From NCBI GenBank assembly GCA_019119555.1, contig DWWU01000039.1, positions 1 to 64,000 on the forward strand: DNA of 64,000 nt, given 5' to 3'. The number at the start of each line of letters is the position of its first letter. Within the stretch, counting starts at the first letter, position 1. The DNA comes from Candidatus Fusicatenibacter intestinigallinarum. GTDB lineage: Bacteria; Bacillota; Clostridia; Lachnospirales; Lachnospiraceae. Made by a program: the position numbers and the translations under genes. The notes under the pieces are model-generated. The model was not told the origin of the DNA, ran no database searches, and saw nothing but the letters and a program-made list of their open reading frames with translations. Shown here piece by piece: positions 6,354 through 14,999 of the stretch.

Positions 6354-6853
6354 TGGGAGAAAGTCTGTATGAACTGAGCGAAAAATGGGCGATAGCAAAA
6401 GATATGTTTTACGATAACGAAGTAGATGATCAGGTGATTTTTGACACTCTGGAAGCGATTGAAGGCGAGATCGAAGACAAGGCCGATAAGTACGCAATTA
6501 TTCTGCGCACAATGGCCGGCGATATCGAGACGATCAAGAAGGAAGAGGCGCGGCTGTATGCCAGAAGAGCATCACTTGAACGCCGAAGCAAGGCTCTGAA
6601 AGAAAGACTGCAGGCAAATCTGGAGTTCGTCGGAAAGACCAAATTCAAAACAGCGCTGTTCAGCTTCTCAATTGCGAAAAATGGCGGAAAACATCCGATT
6701 GAGATTACAAGCGCGCTGGACGAGATTCCCGGTAAATACCTTATTCCACAGCCGCCGGTTCCGGATAAGGATGCGATCCGGGAACTGCTCAAAGACAAAG
6801 AGGTGGACTGGGCGCATCTGCTGCCATACGGTAAGCATCTTACAATCCGGTGA
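6353..6853 (+). CDS. Siphovirus Gp157-like protein
   Basis: About 166 residues, overlapping the previous stop (ATGA arrangement); GGAGG sits 7 nt upstream. A long coiled coil in the centre (KADKYAIILRTMAGDIETIKKEE to ALKERLQANLE) and the C-terminal block IPQPPVPDKDAIRELLKD match the Gp157 family of Streptococcus-type phages, linked in the literature to phage resistance of host strains when expressed. In replication modules it precedes the AAA ATPase, as here. Confidence 0.85.
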   Translation: MGESLYELSEKWAIAKDMFYDNEVDDQVIFDTLEAIEGEIEDKADKYAIILRTMAGDIETIKKEEARLYARRASLERRSKALKERLQANLEFVGKTKFKTALFSFSIAKNGGKHPIEITSALDEIPGKYLIPQPPVPDKDAIRELLKDKEVDWAHLLPYGKHLTIR

Positions 6854-7035
6854 TGTCTATGGACGAGCAGGAGAAGATCACGCCGTACCGAATGAATCTT
6901 ATGGTACAGACGGCAGCAAAAATCACAGAAATGATTGTCAATGGAAAGTACCTGTATAAGCCATCGTTTAAGGAAATTGAGATCGTCCTTGGGCTGGTGG
7001 AAAAGGCGCTCCATGAATCACAGGAGGTAGAGTAA
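6853..7035 (+). CDS. Small replication-module protein, 60 aa
   Basis: About 60 residues; the start overlaps the previous stop, with alternative starts at 6850 (GTG) and 6859 (ATG). Helical and charged (TPYRMNLMVQTAAKITEMIV). No family recognised. Its stop overlaps the next ATG, so it is probably translationally coupled. Confidence 0.6.
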   Translation: MSMDEQEKITPYRMNLMVQTAAKITEMIVNGKYLYKPSFKEIEIVLGLVEKALHESQEVE

Positions 7036-7646
7036 TGTTTGTTAAAGTTCCAGTTTTTAAGAAACTTTTGAAGCGGGCCTTTGCAGCGGGTCGGATGAAG
7101 GTCAAAATGGACGAATCCGGCTTGACCGTAGACTGCAGCCATTTCGCAGTCTGGTTCGAACGAGAGCATATCTCCAACAAAATTAAATCCGCGATTGTAG
7201 AACTTGCCGGAGAGATTCCGGAAGAAGGGAAAGCTTTCCTGGCGCAGAAGAGTGGAAACCAGTACGAAATGGACAGTGCTGCGCTGGATGCGCGGAGTGC
7301 ATTTCGTCAGACGGATAAGAGATATGTACAGACCCCGATCGTGTATAGCGATGATTATGATACGTATCGTTTTCTGCAGATGGCTGGAAAAACAGATAAT
7401 ATCAAGCTTGTTGCAGATATTTTTATTCAGCTGCTGGATCCGCACGAACTTGATTTTTCTGCAGCAGAAGGGACGATTCAGGGACCATACGGAACAGAAA
7501 ACGGGACAATGTTTTTCTGGGCGACGGATCTGTGCATCCTTGCTGTAGGCGCTATTGTGCCCCATCGCGGCATTGTCAAAAAAACAATGTTGGAGCTGGC
7601 AGATATTGATTTTGAGGGAGATTATTCCGGATTGGAGGAGGGATAA
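7035..7646 (+). CDS. Phage replication-module protein, 203 aa
   Basis: 203 residues behind CAGGAGG, coupled at both ends (stop-start overlap with the ATPase gene at 7646). It begins VPVFKKLLKRAFAAGRMKVK and has alternating beta strands; no catalytic motif recognised. Its fixed place just before the AAA ATPase suggests a recombination or replication role. Confidence 0.7.
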   Translation: MFVKVPVFKKLLKRAFAAGRMKVKMDESGLTVDCSHFAVWFEREHISNKIKSAIVELAGEIPEEGKAFLAQKSGNQYEMDSAALDARSAFRQTDKRYVQTPIVYSDDYDTYRFLQMAGKTDNIKLVADIFIQLLDPHELDFSAAEGTIQGPYGTENGTMFFWATDLCILAVGAIVPHRGIVKKTMLELADIDFEGDYSGLEEG

Positions 7647-8293
7647 TGGCAAAAGTTATTTGCATTATGGGCGAATCCGGCTCTGGAAAAACGACGTCCA
7701 TGAGAAATCTGGATCCAAAGACAACGTATTATATTGACTGCGACAAGAAAGGGCTTGCGTGGAAAGGCTGGAAACAGCAGTACAACAAAGAAAATAAAAA
7801 TTACTATAAGACAGATCGTCCTGATGTAGCTATGACACTCTTGAAACAGATTGACACAAGCGGAAGCGCAAGGCATGTCAAAACCGTTGTTATTGACACA
7901 ATCAACGGAATCATGGTGGCCGACGAGATGCGCAGATGCAAAGAAAAAGGGTATGACAAATGGCAGGATCTTGCGCAGTCTGTGTACGATCTTATCGATT
8001 ATGCTTTGATTGCGCGTGATGATTTGACAATCATTTTCGTGGCGCATACACAGACCGATCATGATGACAGCGGATATACATTTACGCGGATCAAAACCAA
8101 TGGAAAGAAGTTGGACAAGATCTGTCTGGAAAGTAAGTTTCCAGTGGTGCTTTTGGCAAAATGCCGAGATGGGGAATATTTGTTTGAAACTCATGCCAAT
8201 ATGAGCACTGCAAAATCTCCGATGGGAGCCTTTGAGGATTCAGAGATTCCGAACGATATTACATTGGTTGTTAAAGGCTTAGAAGAATTTTAA
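7646..8293 (+). CDS. Phage AAA/RecA-like ATPase (Sak4-type)
   Basis: A 215-residue nucleotide-binding protein: Walker A GESGSGKTT (residues 9-17), Walker B TVVIDTING (about 81-89) and a sensor-like AHTQTD (about 134). Single-domain RecA-fold ATPases of this size, next to a DUF669 protein and a primase, are Sak4-like annealases/ATPases promoting single-strand annealing in phage recombination. The role is from family and context; oligomeric activity cannot be seen from sequence. Confidence 0.85.
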   Translation: MAKVICIMGESGSGKTTSMRNLDPKTTYYIDCDKKGLAWKGWKQQYNKENKNYYKTDRPDVAMTLLKQIDTSGSARHVKTVVIDTINGIMVADEMRRCKEKGYDKWQDLAQSVYDLIDYALIARDDLTIIFVAHTQTDHDDSGYTFTRIKTNGKKLDKICLESKFPVVLLAKCRDGEYLFETHANMSTAKSPMGAFEDSEIPNDITLVVKGLEEF

Positions 8294-8307
8294 GGAGGAA
8301 ATGAAGA

Positions 8308-8940
8308 ATGATTAAGAAGCCAGAAGGGTATGACCAGGCGCAGGCATATACAGGGGAGTTTGTCTCCCTGCCGGCCGGATGCTATGTGTGTGTGATCAAG
8401 CAGGTATCGCAGACGGAGACGCAGAACCATCGCCCGCAGCTTGCTGTACTGTTTGACATTGCTGAGGGAGATCAGAAAGGTTTCTTCCAGCGTCAGTATG
8501 ATAATGCCAGAAAGACCGGGACAGATGTGAAATGGAAAGGAGTACATAAGCAGATCATGGATGGCAGCAGTCTTCCGTTTTTTAAAGGTCTCATGACCAG
8601 CATCGAAAAATCAAACCCGGGATACACCTTCCAGTGGGGTGTTGAGGGCAACGAGAGAACGCTGGTGGGGAAAAAATTCGGCGCTGTTATGGGACGCGAA
8701 GAATTCCTGACCCAGAAGGGAGAACGGCGTTTTGCGACAAAGGTCGTTCAGATCCGGAGCCTGGACGGGCTGAAAGAAGCAGAAGTGCCGGAGGACAAGC
8801 TGCTTACAGATGCAGACATCGCAGAATGGAACCGTACACACATGCCAGTACAGCCGGCGCCTGCCGCAGATCCGTCGCTTGCGGCTGACGGCTTTATGAA
8901 TATCCCGGATGGAATCGATGAAGAGTTGCCGTTCATGTGA
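8308..8940 (+). CDS. DUF669-like protein, probable single-strand DNA binding partner
   Basis: 210 residues with AAGGAGG before the ATG. The body (LPAGCYVCVIKQVSQTE to FGAVMGREEF) is a beta-rich fold matching the DUF669 family, always next to the Sak4-type ATPase. The C-terminus is a flexible Pro/Ala linker and an acidic hydrophobic tip, DGIDEELPFM, closely like the protein-docking tip of bacterial SSB. I therefore infer an SSB-like function. Confidence 0.75.
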   Translation: MIKKPEGYDQAQAYTGEFVSLPAGCYVCVIKQVSQTETQNHRPQLAVLFDIAEGDQKGFFQRQYDNARKTGTDVKWKGVHKQIMDGSSLPFFKGLMTSIEKSNPGYTFQWGVEGNERTLVGKKFGAVMGREEFLTQKGERRFATKVVQIRSLDGLKEAEVPEDKLLTDADIAEWNRTHMPVQPAPAADPSLAADGFMNIPDGIDEELPFM

Positions 8941-9556
8941 TAGGTGGAATCATCTGAGCAAGGAAGACTATGAGGAAGTAAAGCAAAGGTTAAGCATGAG
9001 ACAGGTGGCTGCGTATTATGGCTTCCGGGAGGACAGAAAGCACCTCTGTCTCTGCCCCTTCCACGCAGACAGGCATCCCAGCATGAGAATCTACCCGAAC
9101 GATAAGGGATTCTATTGTTTTTCCTGCGGAAAGGGCGGCGATGTCATCACCTTTGTTTCGGCTCTTTATGGCCTTTCAAACGAGCAGGCGTGTAAGAAAT
9201 TGATCGAAGATTTTTCGCTCCCGATCAAAACAGAATTTGACACTTACCGGGAAAAACGGGAGAGAGAAAAAAACATAAAACAGCAAAGAGAGTTGGATCA
9301 TTTTCGAAAATATGCTGATGTAACGCTGCGGATGTACTGGATCCTGCTGTGTGAGGCCAGCCGTGATCCGGAAGATCCACACTTTGAAGAAGCTATGCAA
9401 GAAATGACAATTACAGAATACAGGCTGCAATGCCTGCATGACGATCCGGCAGAATATTATGCGGACAGAAAGGCGGTGAAAAAGATTGGAGAAATCAGAG
9501 ACAGAATTGATCGATGGTATCGGAGCGATGACGATCAACGATCCCTTTCCGGATGA
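8918..9556 (+). CDS. DNA primase-type zinc-finger protein
   Basis: About 212 residues. An N-terminal CHC2 zinc finger is clear: LCLCPFHADRHPSMRI then FYCFSCGKGGDVITFV, giving Cys-His...Cys-Cys ligands. A charged helical C-terminus follows without a TOPRIM domain, so this is a primase zinc-binding half that probably works with the DUF927 helicase encoded next. The start is uncertain: an ATG at 8918 (or 8909) lies inside the previous gene, giving translational coupling. The end overlaps the next gene by 71 bp. Confidence 0.83.
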   Translation: MKSCRSCDRWNHLSKEDYEEVKQRLSMRQVAAYYGFREDRKHLCLCPFHADRHPSMRIYPNDKGFYCFSCGKGGDVITFVSALYGLSNEQACKKLIEDFSLPIKTEFDTYREKREREKNIKQQRELDHFRKYADVTLRMYWILLCEASRDPEDPHFEEAMQEMTITEYRLQCLHDDPAEYYADRKAVKKIGEIRDRIDRWYRSDDDQRSLSG

Positions 9557-11393
9557 GATATTCTACCGGATCCTTGAAATTAAAGACAATATTGAGCGTA
9601 CTCAGTTTCTGAATGCGGTGCGGAATAAAGCGAAAACAATCGGGCGCGCGAAGGAATTTGGCGAAGTATTCAAGGCATTTTTTGAAGACTATAAACAGAA
9701 AATGCTGGACAAGGGCAATGTGACGCACTTTACGGACCAGCCTTTACAGCTGCAATGCGGAATGTGGGACGCGAATGATCTTGGTGTATCAACTGTCAAA
9801 TATGACAAGTCGGGATTTCCGACAACGGTCGTGGCGTGCTCACATCCGGTTTTGCCGATCGAGATCCTGAAAAACATTGATACCGGAATTGAGCGTGTCA
9901 CGCTGGCCTTTTTTAAATACGGTGGCTGGCAAAAAGTGACGGTAGGTCGCGAGATATGCGCTGACAATACTGCGATTGTTAAGGTATTGAGCAAGATCGG
10001 TATCGAAGTCACGACGGAAAATTCGAAAAATCTTGTCCGGTACATAAGCGATTGCATCGGCATGAATCCGGTGCGTCTGGAACCGAAACGATCTATCAAC
10101 CGCCTGGGATGGGCCGGCAATGAGTTCATGCCATACGCCTCTGACATTGTATATGACGGAGACGAAGCATTTGAGCCGATTTACCGGAATATCCAGCAGA
10201 AGGGCAGTTATGACCGCTGGAAAGAGTATTGCGGGAATCTGCGGAAAAATAAGGTGGTGCGGCTGGCATTTGCGGCCAGCCTGGCCAGTGTCCTGATTGA
10301 GCGTGTCAACGCGTTGCCGTTCGTATTTCACGTCTGGTCTGGGGAGTCCGGAACCGGAAAAACAGTGGCAATCATGGCAGCAATGTCCATTTGGGGGAAC
10401 CCGAAGATGGGCGGCCTGGTAAAAACCATGAATACCACAAAGGTTAATATCATGCGGACTTCGGCGTTTCTGTACTCTCTCCCTTATGCGGGAGATGAAC
10501 TTCAGACCATGAAAGATAAGTGGAGTACTAATTTTGACCAGTTGATCTACCAGATTACGGAAGGAATCGACCGCGGACGCGGAAAGGCTTCGGGCGGTGT
10601 AGAGGAAACAAGGACCTGGAAAAACAGTTATCTGTTTACCGGGGAGGAACCGATCACGAAGCAAAACAGCCGCGCCGGATCAAAAAACCGCGTGATCGAG
10701 ATCGAGGCGGAAGGAAAGCTGATTGAGGATGGTAATGCCACAGTAGGATTCCTGACGGAGAATTATGGCCATGCGGGCAAGGAACTGATTGAGTATCTGC
10801 AAAAGACAGCAACGAAAGACCTGCAGGCGCAGTATCGGGAATATTACGATGCGATGTGCCATCTGGACACAACGGAAAAGCAGGCGATGGCGATGGCCTG
10901 TATCCTGCTGGCAGATAAGATACTGACGCAGGTAGTTTTTACGGATGAGCAAGCGTATGAAATTGAAGATGTCAGTATGTATCTGCGCAGCGCCCGGGAG
11001 GTCGATGTGGCAGAGCAATCTTATCAGATGGTCCTGAACTGGATTGCAAAGAACCCAGTGCGGTTCCGGGATCCGGATGAAGCGGATTCTTTAAACCGCG
11101 GAGAAGTGTGGGGGAGAATCGAAGATGTTGACGACGGAGCTATGACAATAGCTACAGTCAACAAAAGTGTTCTTTGTGATTTTCTTGACAAAATCGATCT
11201 CGACTATTCTGCGATTAGTAAAAAATGGGCGGAGCAAAAAAGAATCATCAGGAATTCACAAGGAAAATTTGTACATCAAACAAAAGTATTTGGTGTAAAA
11301 GCAAGCTATATTAAGATAATTGTCAGTCAAAATATCGATAAAGACGGATTTATGATCCTTGACGAAGAACAAGAAAAGTTACCTTTTGATTGA
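9486..11393 (+). CDS. DUF927-type replicative helicase/primase-helicase
   Basis: 635 residues from a TTG preceded by AAGGCGGTG; an ATG at 9528 is the alternative. The ATPase core has Walker A GESGTGKT (residues 286-293) and the DELQTMKDKW region as Walker-B-like segment; the TGEEPITKQNSRAG block fits the DUF927 family seen in phage replication and integrative elements. An N-terminal primase-like or binding region occupies about 1-250. The protein ends DEEQEKLPFD, an SSB-like acidic LPF tip also present on the DUF669-like protein. It lies directly before the iteron region at 11399, consistent with an origin-loading helicase. Confidence 0.85.
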   Translation: MEKSETELIDGIGAMTINDPFPDEIFYRILEIKDNIERTQFLNAVRNKAKTIGRAKEFGEVFKAFFEDYKQKMLDKGNVTHFTDQPLQLQCGMWDANDLGVSTVKYDKSGFPTTVVACSHPVLPIEILKNIDTGIERVTLAFFKYGGWQKVTVGREICADNTAIVKVLSKIGIEVTTENSKNLVRYISDCIGMNPVRLEPKRSINRLGWAGNEFMPYASDIVYDGDEAFEPIYRNIQQKGSYDRWKEYCGNLRKNKVVRLAFAASLASVLIERVNALPFVFHVWSGESGTGKTVAIMAAMSIWGNPKMGGLVKTMNTTKVNIMRTSAFLYSLPYAGDELQTMKDKWSTNFDQLIYQITEGIDRGRGKASGGVEETRTWKNSYLFTGEEPITKQNSRAGSKNRVIEIEAEGKLIEDGNATVGFLTENYGHAGKELIEYLQKTATKDLQAQYREYYDAMCHLDTTEKQAMAMACILLADKILTQVVFTDEQAYEIEDVSMYLRSAREVDVAEQSYQMVLNWIAKNPVRFRDPDEADSLNRGEVWGRIEDVDDGAMTIATVNKSVLCDFLDKIDLDYSAISKKWAEQKRIIRNSQGKFVHQTKVFGVKASYIKIIVSQNIDKDGFMILDEEQEKLPFD

Positions 11394-11398
11394 TTTAG

Positions 11399-11701
11399 CT
11401 TACCGACTTGCATTTAGTAAGACATTGGTAAGACTCAAAAATCCCGTATTTATGCGGCTTTTAATATATAGTCTTACTGTCTTACCTGTCTTACTGTTTT
11501 ATATACGTTATATAGGGAATACACACGATTGTTAAAAGTTTATCATGTGTGTGTAACTAAAAAATATATCATGTATATAATCAAGTTTTTGGTAAGATGG
11601 TAAGACAATCTCTGAAACCCTTGATTTTACTGGGTTTTTTAGACTTACGGATATGTCAAAAATGGAAAGTCAACGGTAAGTCAGATTCAAAAATGTAAGA
11701 C
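11399..11701. other. Probable phage replication origin with iterons
   Basis: A 318-bp AT-rich non-coding gap in an otherwise gapless gene array. GTAAGAC or its complement GTCTTAC occurs seven times exactly (11417, 11428, 11471, 11479, 11488, 11600, 11695) with further near-copies at 11592, 11642 and 11676. The three central copies are inverted relative to the outer ones. An inverted repeat (TACACACGAT / ATCATGTGTGTGTA) occupies about 11519-11554, inside the most AT-rich stretch. Position between helicase and resolvase genes supports an origin. Confidence 0.65.
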
Positions 11702-11711
11702 TGGGGGGAAT

Positions 11712-12131
11712 ATGAGTAATAAAAGCAATGGCACAGCTTTTGAGCGTGAGTTTGCACAGATGCTCTCAGAGCGAGGGTTTTGGGTGCATCTCCTGAAAGA
11801 CAACAGCAACGGGCAGCCGTTTGATGTGATCGGCGCAATGCATGATACACCCTACGCCTTTGACTGCAAAGACTGCACCGGAAAAAACTTTGAGCTGCGG
11901 CGCATGGAAGAAAATCAGAGAAATGCAATGCAGTTGTGGCTGGAATGTGGAAACCGAAATGCAATGTTTGCAGTCAGATATCCGGGTGATCAGGTATATC
12001 TCTTCGAATACACTGATCTGATCGAATATGAGAAAGAAATGTCCCGCATTCCAGCCGACAGGGCAATTACATACGGTTACACGATGGACGAGTTTATGAG
12101 GATTTTTGCGCATGAAAGTAACGATCAGTAA
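11712..12131 (+). CDS. Holliday junction resolvase-like nuclease (PD-(D/E)XK)
   Basis: 139 residues behind a GGGGGG ribosome site. The motif string GTAFEREFAQML (Glu), GQPFDVIGA (Asp) and YAFDCKDC (Asp-x-Lys) is the PD-(D/E)XK core of archaeal-Hjc/phage resolvases. The enzyme would cut branched recombination or replication intermediates before packaging. The last 20 bp overlap the helicase gene. Confidence 0.85.
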   Translation: MSNKSNGTAFEREFAQMLSERGFWVHLLKDNSNGQPFDVIGAMHDTPYAFDCKDCTGKNFELRRMEENQRNAMQLWLECGNRNAMFAVRYPGDQVYLFEYTDLIEYEKEMSRIPADRAITYGYTMDEFMRIFAHESNDQ

Positions 12132-13500
12132 TGAAATTATGGTCCAGGATCCCACACCGGAACTTGTGAATTGGGTGCGGGACAACTTGAATATCCCAAA
12201 TCCGGAGTACAGTAAAAAGCTTCGCATGGGGCTGTGGATCGGGAATACACCGCCACAGATCAGTCTGTACCGGGTAGATGGAGACAGAATCCTTCTTCCG
12301 TGCGGAGTTGGAAAGCATATCCGGAAGTACATACAGGGAGCTACGGTATCACAAGACCTGGCAGACAATCGCCGGATCAATTATCCCGGAGAGGTACCTC
12401 TGTATGATTACCAGGAGCCGGCAGTAGAAACTATGCAGCGCGCCGGATGCGGAATCCTGCAAAGCCCTTGTGGGAGCGGGAAGACTCAGATGGGAATTGC
12501 GCTGGCTGCGAAGCTGCAGCGGCGCACTCTTTGGGTGACGCACACGCAGGACCTACTGAACCAGTCATACAACCGGGCGGCGCAGTATTTCCCGGAGAAC
12601 TGCCTGGGGAAAATCACCGCAGGGAAGGTGCAAATCGGAAGTCATTTGACATTCGCCACGGTACAGACACTTAGCAAACTGGATCTCAGCCAGTATAAAT
12701 ATACATGGGACGTGATCATTGTGGATGAGTGTCATCGGCTGGCCGGCAGTCCTACCAGCGTAACGATGTTTTACCGGGTTATGAGCAACCTTGCAGCGCG
12801 GTATAAATACGGGCTGAGTGCTACGGTCCATCGATCAGATGGTCTGATCAAAAGCACCTTTGCGATTATCGGCGACGTGCAATACCAGGTTCCGGAAGAA
12901 GCTGTTTCAGAGAAGACCATGCAGGTGACGATCCGGCGCCGCAATACCGGAGTAAAAATCAATCGGTGCTGCCTGGACACGGACGGAACGCTGGTATACA
13001 GCAAACTGATGGCATACCTGACCGAGAATCATGAGCGGGACCGGATGATTGTCAAGGATATCGTCAATAATGCGATCTGCTCAAACCTGATCTTATCGGA
13101 TCGCCTGGGACATCTCCGGGATCTGATGCGAATGCTGCCGGAAGAATACAAGCCGTTTGCCGTCATGATCGACGGGAAGATGACCACGCAGAGAGCAAGA
13201 GCGGCGCGGGAGCAGGCCATTGAGGATATGCGTACCGGAAAGAAACATTTTCTCTTCGCGTCCTACAGCCTGGCCAAAGAGGGCCTGGACATTCCCCGGC
13301 TTGACCGATTATATCTGACCACGCCGAAAAAAGACTATGCGGTGGTAACTCAGAGCATTGGGCGGATTGCAAGGACGTTTAAAGGCAAGAGCGACGCTAT
13401 ATGTTATGACTATGTGGATGAGATTGGTTTCTGCGAGAATCAGTGGAAGCGCCGGAAATCCACATACAGAAAGGCAAGGTGTGAGATTGTTGAGCCGTGA
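12112..13500 (+). CDS. SF2 DEAD/DEAH-type phage helicase
   Basis: 462 residues. Q-like start LYDYQEPAVETM, Walker A SPCGSGKT (Lys 124), motif II DECH (205-208), motif III LSAT, and C-terminal motifs SYSLAKEGLDIP and QSIGRIAR (motif VI). A long N-terminal extension (1-95) is probably a DNA-binding or dimerisation part. This is the phage SNF2/RecG-like or XPB-like helicase type found after Holliday resolvases. The ATG at 12112 overlaps the upstream gene. Confidence 0.9.
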   Translation: MKVTISNEIMVQDPTPELVNWVRDNLNIPNPEYSKKLRMGLWIGNTPPQISLYRVDGDRILLPCGVGKHIRKYIQGATVSQDLADNRRINYPGEVPLYDYQEPAVETMQRAGCGILQSPCGSGKTQMGIALAAKLQRRTLWVTHTQDLLNQSYNRAAQYFPENCLGKITAGKVQIGSHLTFATVQTLSKLDLSQYKYTWDVIIVDECHRLAGSPTSVTMFYRVMSNLAARYKYGLSATVHRSDGLIKSTFAIIGDVQYQVPEEAVSEKTMQVTIRRRNTGVKINRCCLDTDGTLVYSKLMAYLTENHERDRMIVKDIVNNAICSNLILSDRLGHLRDLMRMLPEEYKPFAVMIDGKMTTQRARAAREQAIEDMRTGKKHFLFASYSLAKEGLDIPRLDRLYLTTPKKDYAVVTQSIGRIARTFKGKSDAICYDYVDEIGFCENQWKRRKSTYRKARCEIVEP

Positions 13501-13507
13501 GGAGTTG

Positions 13508-13723
13508 ATGAAATACCATGATTTTCTCGGGGATCTCTGGAGAGTCATTGCAAAATATTATCAGCGTGTTTCGGTTGCGGAGCGGGATCGTCAGGAATGT
13601 CACCAAGAATTTTGCGCACTGGCAGAGAAATACGGTGCTCCCAATGATCGGTATATTGTGCAGGTAACGGGGGAAACGTATGAAGAAATCTGCCGAATCT
13701 GGAAGGAGCGAACGAAGGAATGA
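13508..13723 (+). CDS. Small phage protein, 71 aa
   Basis: 71 residues; GAGGAG lies just before the ATG, and a TTG at 13490 within the helicase end is a possible longer start. Helical (MKYHDFLGDLWRVIAKYYQR). No family recognised. Its stop overlaps the next start. Confidence 0.6.
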   Translation: MKYHDFLGDLWRVIAKYYQRVSVAERDRQECHQEFCALAEKYGAPNDRYIVQVTGETYEEICRIWKERTKE

Positions 13724-13962
13724 CGACAAAAGGAAAAGCATTTCGCAAGGGACCATATAACTCACGACGCTATCCGGCGCACTGTTACACCTGCGAGTAT
13801 CAGGTCAATGCAGACCACGCGACCTATAGTAATGGAGCCAAAGTAATAGGCTGCCTGCTTAGCTGTGAGACCCCAAAAACCTGTCAAAAGTGGAGAGACG
13901 ATCAAGTTACCGCCCGAAAGGTAAAAACCGCTCTACGGGGCGCACAGGAGGCCAGAGGATGA
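13720..13962 (+). CDS. Small basic Cys-containing phage protein, 80 aa
   Basis: 80 residues in ATGA overlap with its neighbour. Cysteines in HCYTCEY, GCLLSCETPKTC may bind zinc. Basic and lacking a hydrophobic segment; unknown function. Confidence 0.6.
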   Translation: MTTKGKAFRKGPYNSRRYPAHCYTCEYQVNADHATYSNGAKVIGCLLSCETPKTCQKWRDDQVTARKVKTALRGAQEARG

Positions 13963-14228
13963 AAAGAAAACCGTACATAAACCGAAAGGGAATGAACCCG
14001 GCACTGCTGCAGATGTCGGAGCAGCAGAAAGCGGCGACATACATTGATGCAGCCAATAAAGCGCACAAGCTGCTGACAGATAAGGTGTTGCACGATGTCT
14101 TCGGCTTCGGACCGGCCAGGCGGGAGCGGTTCCGGGAAGAGTACGAAAAGCAGCTGGAGTTATATGAATGCGGTTACTGGACGTATGAGGAGATGCTGGA
14201 ACTGGCGAAGAATGACTGGAGGGAATGA
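13959..14228 (+). CDS. Small phage protein, 89 aa
   Basis: 89 residues with CAGGAGG upstream of the ATG at 13959. Begins MKRKPYINRKGMNP; helical centre (AATYIDAANKAHKLLTDKVL) and an acidic C-terminus. Resembles proteins in this cluster of other Lachnospiraceae phages; function unknown. Confidence 0.65.
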   Translation: MKRKPYINRKGMNPALLQMSEQQKAATYIDAANKAHKLLTDKVLHDVFGFGPARRERFREEYEKQLELYECGYWTYEEMLELAKNDWRE

Positions 14229-14231
14229 GAG

Positions 14232-14381
14232 ATGTTTGAGAAGATTAAGAATCTGTTCTTCCGGAAACGTAAGCCGCGGACAGCACTGAAGCCGAACTAT
14301 TTTGACCTGGCTCAGGCCAGGGAGGACGAAGAGCAGGCCACTTATCTGGCAGAGTGGAGCAGGAGGCACAGGAAGAAATGA
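14232..14381 (+). CDS. Tiny basic phage protein, 49 aa
   Basis: 49 residues starting MFEKIKNLFFRKRKPR and ending EWSRRHRKK, 3 nt after the previous stop with GGAATGAGAG upstream. Both ends are strongly basic, the centre acidic. Could bind nucleic acid; not recognised. Confidence 0.55.
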   Translation: MFEKIKNLFFRKRKPRTALKPNYFDLAQAREDEEQATYLAEWSRRHRKK

Positions 14382-14439
14382 TCATTGATTGCAATTAATT
14401 GCAATTCGGATGCGATTACCGATGCGGAAAGGGATAAAG

Positions 14440-14625
14440 ATGCAGATCGGAAAAATTTACACCCTCACCCGCGCAGTAGACCTTCCCGGCAGGCAGATCA
14501 CCGTCTGCCGGAGGGTGAAGCTGCTGGCGGTGGGAGAGACGGTGCTGGTAGACAATGGAGACGGGACGCAGAGCGAGATGAGTGTGGAAGTGTTTCGGGA
14601 GATGGCGAAGGAGGATGAAGGATGA
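14440..14625 (+). CDS. Small beta-rich phage protein, 61 aa
   Basis: 61 residues from an ATG with GAAAGGG upstream. The sequence VKLLAVGETVLVDNGDGTQSE looks like a small SH3- or OB-like barrel. Its stop overlaps the next start (ATGAAAAG). Unknown function. Confidence 0.6.
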   Translation: MQIGKIYTLTRAVDLPGRQITVCRRVKLLAVGETVLVDNGDGTQSEMSVEVFREMAKEDEG

Positions 14626-14999
14626 AAAGATTAACAGCAATTAGCGATGTGGGAGAGGCATATTACCCGTACTGTTACCGGGCAGATACCTGTGACGGCG
14701 AAGGAGGAACCGAAAAATGCAGAGACTGTGAGTTTTCGGAAAAGATCTGCAAGACTCTGGCATCCTATGAGAATACTGGTCTTACTCCAGAAGAGATCGT
14801 AAAGCTGAAAGAGCGAGATGAGGAGAAAGCCCCATCCGTAAAAATCAATGATGAAGCTGTGAAAGTCGGAGCAATAACGTTCGGCAAAGGGACAAAAGCG
14901 TACCGCTGCCCGAACTGCAAGAGGCTTGTGATATACAGAGACAGATTTTGCAGAGATTGCGGTCAGCGGCTGCAATGGGAGGAACAAGAGAATGCATGA
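14622..14999 (+). CDS. Zinc-ribbon phage protein, 125 aa
   Basis: 125 residues. An N-terminal Cys cluster (TCDGEGGTEKCRDCEFSEKIC) and a C-terminal zinc ribbon (YRCPNCKRL...FCRDCGQRL) flank the linker ENTGLTPEEIVKLKERD, a combination often seen in phage proteins of Clostridia. Probably binds nucleic acid or acts as adaptor; unproven. Confidence 0.65.
   Translation: MKRLTAISDVGEAYYPYCYRADTCDGEGGTEKCRDCEFSEKICKTLASYENTGLTPEEIVKLKERDEEKAPSVKINDEAVKVGAITFGKGTKAYRCPNCKRLVIYRDRFCRDCGQRLQWEEQENA

Noticed and set aside
5779-6372. Long Arg/Thr- or His-rich ORFs in several frames across the hexapeptide array
   Set aside because: They come from the 18-bp repeat staying open in other frames; they lack sensible starts, ribosome sites and non-repeat domains. 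Only the plus-strand protein 5745-6353 has an independent start and end domains.
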